The notes: generated by a model from the letters alone, not told the origin. Shown: positions 1-7,101, counted from the stretch's first letter. The stretch: DNA of 14,866 nt from an uncultured Blautia sp. (GCA_905209435.1 CAJLTE010000079.1:1-14866), one strand, 5' to 3'. A program made the numbers and translations.

Positions 1-82
1 CTGCAGGAGCGGATACGCTTCCTGTTTCTTCAACAGTTACTTCATATGCTGTACCGTTTACTGTAATTGTATAGCTTTTCAT
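1..82 (-). CDS. Biotin carboxyl carrier protein, N-terminal fragment (partial)
   Basis: Only the first 27 codons are inside the window; the gene continues past the left edge. The start reads MKSYTITVNGTAYEVTVEE, the usual opening of the biotinyl subunit of clostridial sodium-pump decarboxylases, in which a short beta-strand segment and a flexible linker precede the lipoyl-type biotin domain. The ATG at 82-80 is preceded by an AGGAGG ribosome binding site (91-96). It lies 27 bp downstream of the OadG-like gene and in the same direction, so it is probably co-transcribed with it. The biotinylated lysine, expected in an AMKM-type motif near the C-terminus, is not visible. In the complex this subunit would shuttle the carboxyl group from the carboxyltransferase to the membrane decarboxylase. 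Confidence 0.8.
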   Translation of the reverse strand, partial: MKSYTITVNGTAYEVTVEETGSVSAPA

Positions 83-109
83 TTTTTAATCCTCCTAAAT
101 AAATGACAA

Positions 110-862
110 TTATCTTCTATTTCTTTTTACTTTGCGGATGGAACGAACTACGAATCCGTCTGTTGTAGTTCCCTCTGCTGCTGCAATTGCTGCTGCGATA
201 ACAGCTACCAGTTCTCCGTCATCTGCAAGGTTCTCTTCTGCTGCCTGTACTGCAGGAGCTGCTGCAGCTGCCTCTGCTTCTTTCGCTGCCTTGGCTGCTT
301 TTGCTTCAGCTGCTTTCTTTGCTTCCGGATTCGGGATGAATCTGAACAGAGAGATCAGAAGGCTTAATAATATCAGCATTACGAATACGGTTCCAATACC
401 CATCAGAGTGTTAAGACCTGCTCTCTGAAGAGTCTTGCCCATACCATACTGTACGTCTACGGACAGAGAAGTCGGTGTACCTGTAGATTCGAAAACATAT
501 ACGAAGTTTGCATCTGCTTTCTCGAATTTAACAGGAACAGTAACTGTGTACTGGTCATCTTTTAAAGTTACAGTAGTTTCACCGTTGTTGTCCTTCTTTG
601 CACCAAGTTCATCCTTGGAAGACTGCCAGGACTGCATTGCACTTGTAGTAAAATCATCTCCTGAACTCAGGTAATTCTCAATGTCTTCATCTGCAAGTCC
701 GATGATAGTATCTGTCAGACCCTCAGCTGTAGTTACCAGTGTGGATTTCACAGAATCATCGATTTCATCAGCAGCAAACACCATAGATGTGCTGCCGATC
801 ACCAGTGCAGCCATTACGAGAAGTGCCATGCAGACAGAAGTTATTTTTTTGATTGTCTTCAT
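110..862 (-). CDS. OadG-like gamma subunit of a sodium-pump decarboxylase, with secreted N-terminal domain
   Basis: The product is 250 aa from the ATG at 862. An upstream GTG at 871 is in frame, but it is part of the GAGGTG ribosome binding site serving the ATG. Residues 1-31 look like a signal peptide (KTIKK, hydrophobic core, VFAADE). A predicted extracytoplasmic domain follows (about 32-140). One strong membrane segment lies at about 152-175 and ends in FRFIPNPEAKK, which resembles the single-span OadG region. After it come an Ala/Lys/Glu-rich linker (about 181-210) and the tail ELVAVIAAAIAAAEG...GFVVRSIRKVKRNRR, familiar from clostridial gamma subunits. Such subunits anchor the carboxyltransferase to the membrane decarboxylase. 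The gene sits 14 bp after the carboxyltransferase stop and just before the biotin carrier. The N-terminal domain is longer than in classical OadG (about 80-90 aa) and its role is unknown. Confidence 0.82.
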   Translation of the reverse strand: MKTIKKITSVCMALLVMAALVIGSTSMVFAADEIDDSVKSTLVTTAEGLTDTIIGLADEDIENYLSSGDDFTTSAMQSWQSSKDELGAKKDNNGETTVTLKDDQYTVTVPVKFEKADANFVYVFESTGTPTSLSVDVQYGMGKTLQRAGLNTLMGIGTVFVMLILLSLLISLFRFIPNPEAKKAAEAKAAKAAKEAEAAAAAPAVQAAEENLADDGELVAVIAAAIAAAEGTTTDGFVVRSIRKVKRNRR

Positions 863-876
863 ATGCGTCACCTCGC

Positions 877-2313
877 TTAAACCGTTCCGTGTTTCTTAGA
901 CGGACGATCTTCCCTCTTTGTGAACAGCATCTCAAATGCACCAATTACATATTTTCTTGTGTCAGCCGGGCTGATCACAGTATCAACATAGCCTCTTGCT
1001 GCTGCGGAAGCAACACCGTTCTGAAGCTCTCTGTACTGAGCAGCTTTTTCATTTAATTCAGCAGCATCTGCATCTGCATACATGATCTTAGCTGCAAGGG
1101 ATGCATCCATCATACCGATTTCTGCGTTGTCCCATGCATATACAAGGTCTGCACCGATAGATTTGCTGTTCATTGCCACATAAGCTGTACCGTAAGCTTT
1201 TCCAATGATCACGTTTACCTTCGGAACTGTTGCGTCTGCAAATGCAGCTACCAGTTCGCCTACGGATTTCGCCATCATCTTTTCGCTGCATAAAGTTGCC
1301 ATGAAGCCTGTTGCATTTGTAAGTGTAAGAACCGGGATATCAAAAGCGTCGCAGAATTTCACGAAATCTGCTGCTTTTCTTGCACCTCTTGCAGAAATGC
1401 TTCCATCGAATTCTTCTACTTTCTTGCCTTCAGCGTCGTACACTTCGCTTCTGTTTGCTACAGCACCAATTGTAGCACCGTTTAAACGGATAAAGCCTGT
1501 AACCATGTCTTTTGCATAGTTTGCTTTTGTCTCAAAGAATTCACCGTTGTCAGCGATCTGGGAAAGTGCGATTGCTGTGTCACCTGCACAGTTTGCAAGA
1601 TCTGCGCATACGCGGTTAAGATCGTCTGTACACTCTGTGTAATTGTCTGTGTCTTCATTATTAGAAGGAAGAAGTGATACTAAGGAACGGATCTGGCCAA
1701 GAATCTCATCCTCTGTACCAACGCCATCGATCACACCTGTCTCTTTGCTCTGGAAATCAGCTGCTGCTGTATCGCATTTGTCTGTGTTGTTTCCTTCCAG
1801 TGCGTTTGGTGTGTTGACGAACATTTTTCCTTTTTTGGATTCCATGAATGTGAAATCTGTCAGGGACGGGATAACTGCCATACCACCGCCGCATGTTCCG
1901 AAGATTGCTGTGATCTGCGGGATCACACCGGATGCCAATGTCTGTTTCAGATAGATCTGTCCGAAAGCTTCCAGTGCGTCTGTTGCTTCCTGAAGACGGA
2001 TACCTGCACAGTCAACAAGTCCGATAACCGGAGCGCCTGTTTTCATGGCAAGATCATAAAGTCTTGTGATCTTCTTTGCATGCATTTCGCCAACAGTACC
2101 GTTTAATACAGATGCATCCTGGCTGTATACGTAAACCAGTTTGTCATCGATTACACCATATCCGGTGATTACACCGTCAGATGGTGCTTTGTTTGCAGTC
2201 ATGTTGAAATCTGTAGATCTTGCTGTTACGCTCTGACCGATTTCGACAAAACTGTTTGCGTCAAGCAAAGAAGTAATTCTTGTGCCTGCTAAGCTTTGTG
2301 TTGCATTACTCAT
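877..2313 (-). CDS. mmdA: Carboxyltransferase (alpha) subunit, methylmalonyl-CoA decarboxylase type
   Basis: The product (478 aa) is an acyl-CoA carboxyltransferase with two crotonase-fold halves. The N-half carries DGVITGYGVIDDK (about 46-58) and the oxyanion-hole stretch FGTCGGGMAV (138-147). The C-half carries ARGARKAADF, LTNATGFM and GKAYGTAYVAM (371-381). It would move the carboxyl group from methylmalonyl-CoA, or a related acyl-CoA, to biotin on the carrier protein in the cytoplasm. The ATG at 2313 has a GGAGGG site about 8 bp upstream. It is the first gene of an operon with the OadG-like and biotin-carrier genes. At 478 aa it is slightly shorter than the roughly 510 aa of classical MmdA/PccB. 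Glutaconyl-CoA or another acyl-CoA cannot be excluded as substrate, so the symbol is tentative. Confidence 0.8.
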   Translation of the reverse strand: MSNATQSLAGTRITSLLDANSFVEIGQSVTARSTDFNMTANKAPSDGVITGYGVIDDKLVYVYSQDASVLNGTVGEMHAKKITRLYDLAMKTGAPVIGLVDCAGIRLQEATDALEAFGQIYLKQTLASGVIPQITAIFGTCGGGMAVIPSLTDFTFMESKKGKMFVNTPNALEGNNTDKCDTAAADFQSKETGVIDGVGTEDEILGQIRSLVSLLPSNNEDTDNYTECTDDLNRVCADLANCAGDTAIALSQIADNGEFFETKANYAKDMVTGFIRLNGATIGAVANRSEVYDAEGKKVEEFDGSISARGARKAADFVKFCDAFDIPVLTLTNATGFMATLCSEKMMAKSVGELVAAFADATVPKVNVIIGKAYGTAYVAMNSKSIGADLVYAWDNAEIGMMDASLAAKIMYADADAAELNEKAAQYRELQNGVASAAARGYVDTVISPADTRKYVIGAFEMLFTKREDRPSKKHGTV

Positions 2314-2377
2314 TCTTGTTTGCCCTCCATCTTTATGAGAATATTTAAAAGTTAACCCAAAAATTTAGCCGATTTTA

Positions 2378-2406
2378 ATTTTACCTTTTTTGGCACAATA
2401 TTTCAA
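2378..2406 (-). promoter_or_regulatory. Candidate sigma-A promoter for the decarboxylase operon
   Basis: Read on the minus strand: TTGAAA (2406-2401), a 17-nt spacer, then TAAAAT (2383-2378). Transcription would begin near 2371, leaving a leader of about 58 nt before the carboxyltransferase ATG. Spacing is ideal and each hexamer has one or two mismatches to consensus. Confidence 0.55.
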
Positions 2407-2589
2407 TAATTTTTTGTCTTTTTTGTTAAAAATATGGCAGAAAAATTTGTAACGTTTTTTCATAGAAGGTTTTTCTTCCTATTAAATCATGTTCTGTTTC
2501 TCTATTTTTTATTATTTTCTTTGTGTCATATCAACAGCAATCTGTATATCTCATTTACCCCAAATATTATTTTTTGATATATACGATCG

Positions 2590-2620
2590 GTGCTAAATGT
2601 GTGCCGCTGGCACACAGCAC
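2590..2620. repeat. GC-rich perfect inverted repeat in the divergent region
   Basis: TGTGTGCC (2598-2605), the triloop GCT and GGCACACA (2609-2616) form a perfect 8-bp stem. An outer GTGC/GCAC pairing (2590-2593 with 2617-2620) extends it past a one-sided bulge. There is no T-run on either side, so a protein-binding site or RNA element is as likely as a terminator. Confidence 0.5.
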
Positions 2621-2729
2621 TCTCAAACATCTGTCACCTGTTACTCCACATACAGTATTAGAAACCTATCGTAAAAAATATCCAACTCTAACCATAGATT
2701 AATTTTATTATATAGCAGATATTATCAAT

Positions 2730-2758
2730 TAGATTTATGGATTACTCTGTTATATAAT
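2730..2758 (+). promoter_or_regulatory. Candidate promoter for OYE1
   Basis: A perfect TATAAT (2753-2758) lies 17 nt after the weak -35 hexamer TAGATT (2730-2735). Transcription would start near 2765, about 40 nt before the ATG. A consensus -10 with a poor -35 suits an activated promoter. The same TAGATT-17-TATAAT arrangement precedes the LysR gene (14103-14131). Confidence 0.5.
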
Positions 2759-2804
2759 TAACATATAAAAGAAATCCAGTAAAATTCTCAGGAGGAAAAA
2801 CGTA

Positions 2805-4805
2805 ATGAAAAGCAATTATCAGCATATTTTCAGCCCGCTCACAGTAAAAAATATGACTATCAAAAACCGTGTAGTTATGATGCCTATGGGAACCAACTAC
2901 GGTGAGCAGAACGGCGAAATGAGTTTTCTTCATATCAATTATTATAAAGAACGCGCCAAAGGCGGCACAGGTCTGATCATCGTAGAGAATGCAAGTGTAG
3001 ATTCTCCACAGGGTTCCAATGGAACCACCCAGCTTCGTATTGATCACGACAACTATCTGCCTCGTCTTTACAAATTCTGTGAAGAAATTCATAAATATGG
3101 TACATGTATCGCGATTCAGATCAACCACGCAGGTGCTTCTGCAGTTTCCGCACGTACAAATATGCAGCCGGTTTCCGCATCTGATGTTCCATCTAAAGAA
3201 GGCGGCGAGATTCCGCGTCCGTTAACTGTTGAAGAAATCCATCACATTGTAAAAAAATATGGAGAAGCCGCAAAAAGAGCACAGGCTGCAGGTTTTGATG
3301 CAGTAGAGATCCATGCAGGACATTCTTACCTGATCAGTCAGTTCCTCTCTCCTCTTACAAACAAACGTACTGATGAATTCGGTGGATCTGTCGAAAACAG
3401 AACACGTTTCTGCCGCATGGTTATTGAAGAAGTCAGAAAACAGGTTGGACCGTTCTTCCCGATTATGCTTCGTCTCAGCGCAGATGAACTGATGAAAGGC
3501 GGCAACACTCTGGAAGACACTCTGGAATATCTGGAATATGTACAGGATGAAGTTGATATCTTTGACGTTTCCTGTGGTTTAAATGGTTCTATTCAGTATC
3601 AGATTGACGCAAACTATATGAAAGACGGCTGGCGTTCTTACATGCCAAAAGCTGTAAAGGAAAAATTCGGCAAACCATGTATCTCCATGGGTAATATCCG
3701 TGACCCGAAAGTTGCTGAGAAGATCCTGGCTGACGGCGACGCAGACCTGATCGGTATGGGACGCGGACTTATCGCAGAGCCTGCATGGGTAAACAAAGTT
3801 GCAGCAGGTAAAGAATGTGATCTTCGTAAATGCATCTCATGTAATATCGGATGTGCAGGAAACAGAATCGGCTTCAACCGCCCGATCCGCTGTACTGTAA
3901 ACCCATCCGTGCTTGAAGGTGATGTTTATAAGAAACAGAAAGTTAATAAAAACTGTAATGTTGTAGTTATCGGCGGTGGTACTGCCGGGCTGGAAGCTGC
4001 CTGTACAGCCGCTGAGGTAGGCTGTAACACTTTTCTTCTGGAAAAGGGCGAAACTCTTGGAGGTCTTGCTTCCGTTATTTCCAAGATTCCTGCTAAGAAA
4101 CGTCTGGCTGACTTCCCTAACTACCTGATCCACAGAGCAGAGCAGCTTGATAACCTTTATATCTTCAAAAATACAGAAGGAACACCGGGAAATATCCGCA
4201 AATTCCATCCAAACCTGATCGTAAGTTCCACAGGTTCCGCTCCCCTGCTTCCTCCGATCAAAGGTCTTCATGACCGTATCGACAAAGAAGGCGGAAAGGT
4301 TGCTTCTATCCTCGGAATGATCAACCACATCAATGACTATCCTGAAGATATGACAGGCATGAAAGTTGTTGTTGTCGGTGGTGGTGCTGTTGGTCTTGAC
4401 GTAGTAGAATTCTTTGCAGCAAGAAATGCTGAAATCTCCATCGTAGAGATGATGGATCAGATCGGACGTGACCTTGATCCTGTTACAAAGAACGATATGA
4501 AAGATCAGATGAAGAAGCACAACGTAGCTCAGCTTACAAAAACAGCTCTTCAGGAAGTAAAGGATAGCTCTTTCCTTGTAAAAGATGCTCAGGGTGAACG
4601 TGAACTTCCATTTGACTATGGCTTTGTTTGTCTTGGTATGAGAGCTCAGGGACAGCTTTACACTGAACTTTCTCAGGCATTTGCTTCTGAAGATGTAGAA
4701 ATCCTGAACATCGGTGACAGCAAACGTGCAAGAAGGATCATCGACGGAACTATGGAAGGAAGAAATATCATCAACTCCCTGACACAGCTGGGATATCTTC
4801 AGTAA
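2805..4805 (+). CDS. OYE-type Fe-S flavoenzyme 1 (2,4-dienoyl-CoA/2-enoate reductase family)
   Basis: The product (666 aa) has the full three-part architecture of this family. The N-terminal FMN TIM barrel (about 1-335) includes NRVVMMPMGT, EIHAGHSYLISQFLSP (Tyr175 at the position of the catalytic Tyr of E. coli dienoyl-CoA reductase) and NKRTDEFGGS. A 4Fe-4S ligand set follows: Cys343, Cys346, Cys350, Cys363 (C-x2-C-x3-C-x12-C). The C-terminal part has two dinucleotide folds, VVVIGGGTAG (386-395) and VVVVGGGAVG (521-530), for FAD and NAD(P)H. Such cytoplasmic enzymes pass hydride electrons to an activated C=C bond. An AGGAGG site (2791-2796) precedes the ATG. It leads a plus-strand set with SDH1 and AroD, which suggests a hydroaromatic enone as substrate. 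Relatives include BaiCD/BaiH, but no bile-acid genes are nearby. The exact substrate is unknown. Confidence 0.85.
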   Translation: MKSNYQHIFSPLTVKNMTIKNRVVMMPMGTNYGEQNGEMSFLHINYYKERAKGGTGLIIVENASVDSPQGSNGTTQLRIDHDNYLPRLYKFCEEIHKYGTCIAIQINHAGASAVSARTNMQPVSASDVPSKEGGEIPRPLTVEEIHHIVKKYGEAAKRAQAAGFDAVEIHAGHSYLISQFLSPLTNKRTDEFGGSVENRTRFCRMVIEEVRKQVGPFFPIMLRLSADELMKGGNTLEDTLEYLEYVQDEVDIFDVSCGLNGSIQYQIDANYMKDGWRSYMPKAVKEKFGKPCISMGNIRDPKVAEKILADGDADLIGMGRGLIAEPAWVNKVAAGKECDLRKCISCNIGCAGNRIGFNRPIRCTVNPSVLEGDVYKKQKVNKNCNVVVIGGGTAGLEAACTAAEVGCNTFLLEKGETLGGLASVISKIPAKKRLADFPNYLIHRAEQLDNLYIFKNTEGTPGNIRKFHPNLIVSSTGSAPLLPPIKGLHDRIDKEGGKVASILGMINHINDYPEDMTGMKVVVVGGGAVGLDVVEFFAARNAEISIVEMMDQIGRDLDPVTKNDMKDQMKKHNVAQLTKTALQEVKDSSFLVKDAQGERELPFDYGFVCLGMRAQGQLYTELSQAFASEDVEILNIGDSKRARRIIDGTMEGRNIINSLTQLGYLQ

Positions 4806-4827
4806 ACAACTTGTAAAATCGGTATCC

Positions 4828-4862
4828 CGATATTATTCATAAAATGGACATTCGTAATATCG
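4828..4862 (+). repeat. Perfect 8-bp inverted repeat after OYE1 (terminator or operator)
   Basis: CGATATTA (4828-4835) and TAATATCG (4855-4862) are perfect complements around a 19-nt loop, followed by TTTTGTT. A smaller competing hairpin, ATCGG/CCGAT, overlaps at 4819-4831. The position 23 bp after the OYE1 stop and the T-rich tail suit a weak terminator or attenuator. The stem is AT-rich, so this is tentative. Confidence 0.45.
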
Positions 4863-4880
4863 TTTTGTTCACTTTATAAA

Positions 4881-4909
4881 TAAACATAATATTATTTTAA
4901 ATGTATACT
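4881..4909 (+). promoter_or_regulatory. Candidate promoter for SDH1
   Basis: TAAACA (4881-4886), a 17-nt spacer and TATACT (4904-4909) would start RNA near 4916, giving a leader of about 95 nt. An alternative pair is TTGTTC (4865-4870) with TAATAT (4887-4892) at 16 nt. SDH1 may also be read through from OYE1. Confidence 0.35.
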
Positions 4910-5010
4910 TTTCATTGTTTTATCTGTACGCAGATATGCAATGGATGCCAAAAAGATCTTGCAAAAATAAAAGCAGACCTTTACAACAAATCACGAAAGG
5001 GGCTATTATA

Positions 5011-5889
5011 ATGGCAGAAAGAATTACCGGACATACTGAATTAATCGGTCTGATGGCTTACCCGATCCGTCACTCCAGCTCTCCTGCAATGCAGAATGAG
5101 GCTTTTGCAAAACTCGGGTATGACTACGCTTACCTTGCTTTCGAGGTTGGCGCAGATGAGATTGAGGATGCAGTAAAAGCAATCCGCACTCTGAAAATGA
5201 GAGGATCCAATGTTTCCATGCCAAACAAAACTCTGGTTGGAAAATACCTGGACGAGCTTTCTCCTGCTGCAGAATTATGCGGTGCAGTTAACACGATCGT
5301 AAATGACAACGGTCATCTTACAGGTCATATCACTGACGGTATTGGGTTTATGTCTGCCCTGAAAGATAATGATATTGATGTGATCGGAAAGAAAATGACT
5401 ATCGTCGGTGCAGGCGGTGCTGCCACTGCCATCGAGATCCAGGCTGCTTTGGACGGCGTTGCCGAGATCACAATCTTTAACCGCAAGGATGAATTCTGGG
5501 ATCGTGCAGTATCCACAGTAGAGAAGATCAACACAAAGACATCCTGCCATGCAGTTCTTTATGATCTGGCAGATCTTGATAAACTGAAAGCTGAGATGGA
5601 TGACAGTTTTATCTTTGTCAATGCTACAGGTGTGGGAATGAAACCACTGGAAGAACAGTCCGTTGTTCCGGACAAATCTTACTTCCGTCCTGAGCTGATC
5701 GTTATTGATGTTCCTTACTCTCCGCTGGAAACAAAGATGCGTTCCATGGCCAAGGAAGTTGGATGTAAGACTATGAATGGTCTGGGAATGATGTTATTCC
5801 AGGGTTCCGCTGCATTTGAGTTATGGACAGGCGAACCAATGCCTATCGAACATATGAAAGAGATTCTTCACATCTCCTATGATGACTGA
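5011..5889 (+). CDS. Quinate/shikimate dehydrogenase 1 (YdiB-like)
   Basis: From the ATG at 5011 (GAAAGGGG site at 4995-5002) the product is 292 aa, family length. An in-frame ATG at 4915 would add 32 residues unlike the family and is rejected. The opening TELIGLMAYPIRHSSSP closely matches E. coli YdiB as I remember it. Substrate-site residues are present: Ser22/Ser24, Lys73 (SMPNK), Asn94 (AVNTIVN), Asp109 (HITDG) and Gln264. The cofactor fold has GAGGAA (133-138), then NRKDEFW (157-163), close to YdiB's NRRDEFF, suggesting use of NAD as well as NADP. It would oxidise shikimate and/or quinate to the 3-dehydro acids. Position beside AroD points to catabolism; a purely biosynthetic AroE role is less likely. 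The usual NTDG motif reads ITDG here. Confidence 0.88.
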   Translation: MAERITGHTELIGLMAYPIRHSSSPAMQNEAFAKLGYDYAYLAFEVGADEIEDAVKAIRTLKMRGSNVSMPNKTLVGKYLDELSPAAELCGAVNTIVNDNGHLTGHITDGIGFMSALKDNDIDVIGKKMTIVGAGGAATAIEIQAALDGVAEITIFNRKDEFWDRAVSTVEKINTKTSCHAVLYDLADLDKLKAEMDDSFIFVNATGVGMKPLEEQSVVPDKSYFRPELIVIDVPYSPLETKMRSMAKEVGCKTMNGLGMMLFQGSAAFELWTGEPMPIEHMKEILHISYDD

Positions 5890-5903
5890 TACCTGATGGT
5901 ATC
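5888..5903 (+). repeat. Small hairpin at the SDH1 stop
   Basis: GATACC, tetraloop TGAT, GGTATC: a perfect 6-bp stem that begins inside the stop codon of SDH1. No T-run follows. Confidence 0.4.
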
Positions 5904-5929
5904 TTCAGTAAAGATATCTCATATTGTGA

Positions 5930-5962
5930 TGCAGAACAGATCATTTCACTGATCTTTCTGCA
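5930..5962 (+). repeat. 12-bp stem-loop between SDH1 and AroD
   Basis: TGCAGAACAGATC (5930-5942) pairs with GATCTTTCTGCA (5951-5962) over 12 base pairs with a single bulged C and an 8-nt loop. No clear U-tract follows (CATAATATTTG), so it may protect or process the 3' end of the upstream message rather than act as a classical terminator. Confidence 0.55.
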
Positions 5963-5994
5963 CATAATATTTGATATATACCGCTTTTCGGCGT

Positions 5995-6050
5995 ACTGCA
6001 GGAGATGTACTGATATATTTACTCCGCGCAGAATGTACATATCCTGCAGT
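5995..6050. repeat. Large near-perfect inverted repeat between SDH1 and AroD
   Basis: ACTGCAGGAGATGTAC (5995-6010) and GTACATATCCTGCAGT (6035-6050) match as inverted arms at 15 of 16 positions around a 24-nt loop. After a mismatch, GC at 5991-5992 can pair with GC at 6053-6054. It is not followed by a T-run and lies well upstream of the AroD promoter candidate. A regulatory RNA structure, a protein-binding dyad or the remnant of a small repeat element are all possible. Confidence 0.6.
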
Positions 6051-6075
6051 TTGCTTCAAAAAGCTGTTGATCATG

Positions 6076-6093
6076 CGGTTATGTTACGGTTAT
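6076..6093 (+). promoter_or_regulatory. Tandem CGGTTAT boxes upstream of AroD
   Basis: CGGTTAT occurs at 6076-6082 and again at 6087-6093, an 11-bp period that places both on one face of the helix. They lie about 45-62 bp before the inferred AroD transcription start, a typical activator position. The second copy overlaps a GTTAT-TCTT-ATAAC hairpin (6089-6102). Confidence 0.4.
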
Positions 6094-6102
6094 TCTTATA
6101 AC

Positions 6103-6132
6103 AGTTCCATAATAATCCGGAACTACTATAAT
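6103..6132 (+). promoter_or_regulatory. AroD promoter core with AGTTCC-N10-GGAACT dyad
   Basis: A perfect TATAAT (6127-6132) lies 27 bp before the AroD ATG; no good -35 is seen 16-18 nt upstream. Immediately upstream is a perfect dyad, AGTTCC (6103-6108) and GGAACT (6119-6124). A protein bound there would cover the -35/-10 interval. The segment TAACAGTTCCAT (6099-6110) recurs with one mismatch upstream of SDH2 (TAACCGTTCCAT, 11013-11024). Confidence 0.45.
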
Positions 6133-6158
6133 ACAACAGAAAATATGAGGATAAACAG

Positions 6159-6920
6159 ATGAACACAGTTCAGGTAAAAAACACTGTGATCGGCGAGGGC
6201 AGACCTAAGATCTGCGTTCCCATCGTAGGAAAAACAAAAACAGACATTCTCGAAGAAGCCAAAAAGATCACTACTCTTCCTGTTGATGTAGTTGAGTGGC
6301 GTGTAGACTGGTTTGATGATGTCTTTGCTACTGAGAAAGTATTAGAAACCGCTAAAGAGCTTCGGGAAGTCTTAAAAGATATCCCTGTTCTCCTTACATT
6401 CCGTACTTCCAAAGAGGGCGGGGAAAAAGAGATTTCCGTAAGTGATTACGCTGCTTTAAATATCGCAGCTGCTCAGAGCGGTTATGTAGATTTAATCGAT
6501 GTAGAAGCATTTACAGGCGATGATGTTGTAAAAACGATCATTGACGCTGCTCATGAGGCAGGTGTGAAGGTAATTGCTTCCAACCATGATTTCTTTAAGA
6601 CTCCTGAGAAGGAGGAGATCATCAGACGCCTTCGTATGATGCAGGATTTCGGTGCTGATATTCCGAAAATGGCTGTTATGCCGACCTGCAAACAGGATGT
6701 TCTTACGCTCCTCTCTGCTACTCTGGAAATGTCTGAGAAATATGCAGACCGCCCGATCATTACCATGTCCATGGCAGGAACAGGCGTTGTCAGCCGTCTG
6801 ACAGGTGAGACATTCGGCTCCGCTCTCACTTTCGGCGCTGCTTCCAAAGCTTCCGCTCCGGGGCAGATCGGTGTAAATGAATTAAAACAGGTGCTTGATA
6901 TTATTCATAGCAGCCTGTAA
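6159..6920 (+). CDS. aroD: Type I 3-dehydroquinate dehydratase
   Basis: The product (253 aa) is a full-length type I dehydroquinase, a class I aldolase-like barrel that interconverts 3-dehydroquinate and 3-dehydroshikimate through a Schiff base. All active-site residues sit at the numbering I remember for the E. coli enzyme: Glu46 and Arg48 (VEWRVDW), Arg82 and Glu86 (TFRTSKEGG), His143 (SNHDFFKTP), Schiff-base Lys170 (PKMAVMP), Arg213 (SRLTGETFGS), Ser232 and Gln236 (KASAPGQI). The start has a GAGGA site (6147-6151) with 7-bp spacing. The gene is last in the rightward set and about 270 bp after SDH1. Next to two YdiB-type dehydrogenases it most likely works in quinate/shikimate catabolism, although a biosynthetic role cannot be excluded without the rest of the genome. 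Confidence 0.95.
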   Translation: MNTVQVKNTVIGEGRPKICVPIVGKTKTDILEEAKKITTLPVDVVEWRVDWFDDVFATEKVLETAKELREVLKDIPVLLTFRTSKEGGEKEISVSDYAALNIAAAQSGYVDLIDVEAFTGDDVVKTIIDAAHEAGVKVIASNHDFFKTPEKEEIIRRLRMMQDFGADIPKMAVMPTCKQDVLTLLSATLEMSEKYADRPIITMSMAGTGVVSRLTGETFGSALTFGAASKASAPGQIGVNELKQVLDIIHSSL

Positions 6921-6922
6921 TC

Positions 6923-6951
6923 CATCAGATAATTTCGGTCATTATCTGATG
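6923..6951 (+). terminator. Perfect 11-bp stem-loop after AroD
   Basis: CATCAGATAAT (6923-6933), a 7-nt loop (TTCGGTC) and ATTATCTGATG (6941-6951). It begins 2 bp after the AroD stop. No T-run follows, so it may act as a 3'-end stabiliser or work with the next hairpin. Confidence 0.5.
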
Positions 6952-7016
6952 AAATGTCAATAAATATTTGATCAAAATAATACTCCTTAAAATTTTTTTG
7001 ATGAAAATCTCCATGC

Positions 7017-7047
7017 AAAGACCCTGTCACTTTCCGGCAGGGTCTTT
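7017..7047 (+). terminator. Likely intrinsic terminator for AroD
   Basis: AAAGACCCTG (7017-7026) and CAGGGTCTTT (7038-7047) form a perfect 10-bp stem with a GC-rich core and an 11-nt loop, ending in CTTTCAAT. Because the arms are A-rich outside and T-rich inside, it can also work on the opposite strand. Confidence 0.65.
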
Positions 7048-7101
7048 CAATATACATAATTTATTTTCATGTTCAGACCAACATGCTTATCCATACATAT
7101 A

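Larger units (their letters stand above)
2314..2804. other. 491-bp divergent intergenic region
   Basis: This AT-rich stretch separates the leftward decarboxylase operon from the rightward OYE1 gene. No convincing coding region was seen. It holds a candidate leftward promoter (2378-2406), a candidate rightward promoter (2730-2758) and a compact GC-rich hairpin (2590-2620). The central part has no other structure I can support. Confidence 0.6.

Noticed and set aside
535..544. Third copy of GAACAGTAAC
   Set aside because: It lies inside the OadG-like coding sequence, encoding part of a normal beta-strand segment, so it is most likely coincidence.
877..2313. Functional link between the decarboxylase operon and hydroaromatic catabolism
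   Set aside because: It is divergent, separated by 491 bp and has its own good promoter; its substrates are acyl-CoA or oxo acids, and nothing in the sequence ties it to the cluster.
4915..5010. In-frame upstream ATG extending SDH1 by 32 residues
   Set aside because: The added residues do not resemble the family, and a GAAAGGGG site directly precedes the ATG at 5011, which gives a YdiB-like N-terminus.
5971..6162. Possible 63-aa protein upstream of AroD
   Set aside because: No convincing ribosome binding site; the frame runs through the large inverted repeat and the AroD promoter and overlaps the AroD start, so it is probably a chance frame.
5011..6920. Aromatic amino acid biosynthesis cluster
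   Set aside because: No aroA, aroB, aroC, aroK or tryptophan/tyrosine genes nearby, the dehydrogenases are YdiB-like and duplicated, and transporters plus a LysR gene accompany them.
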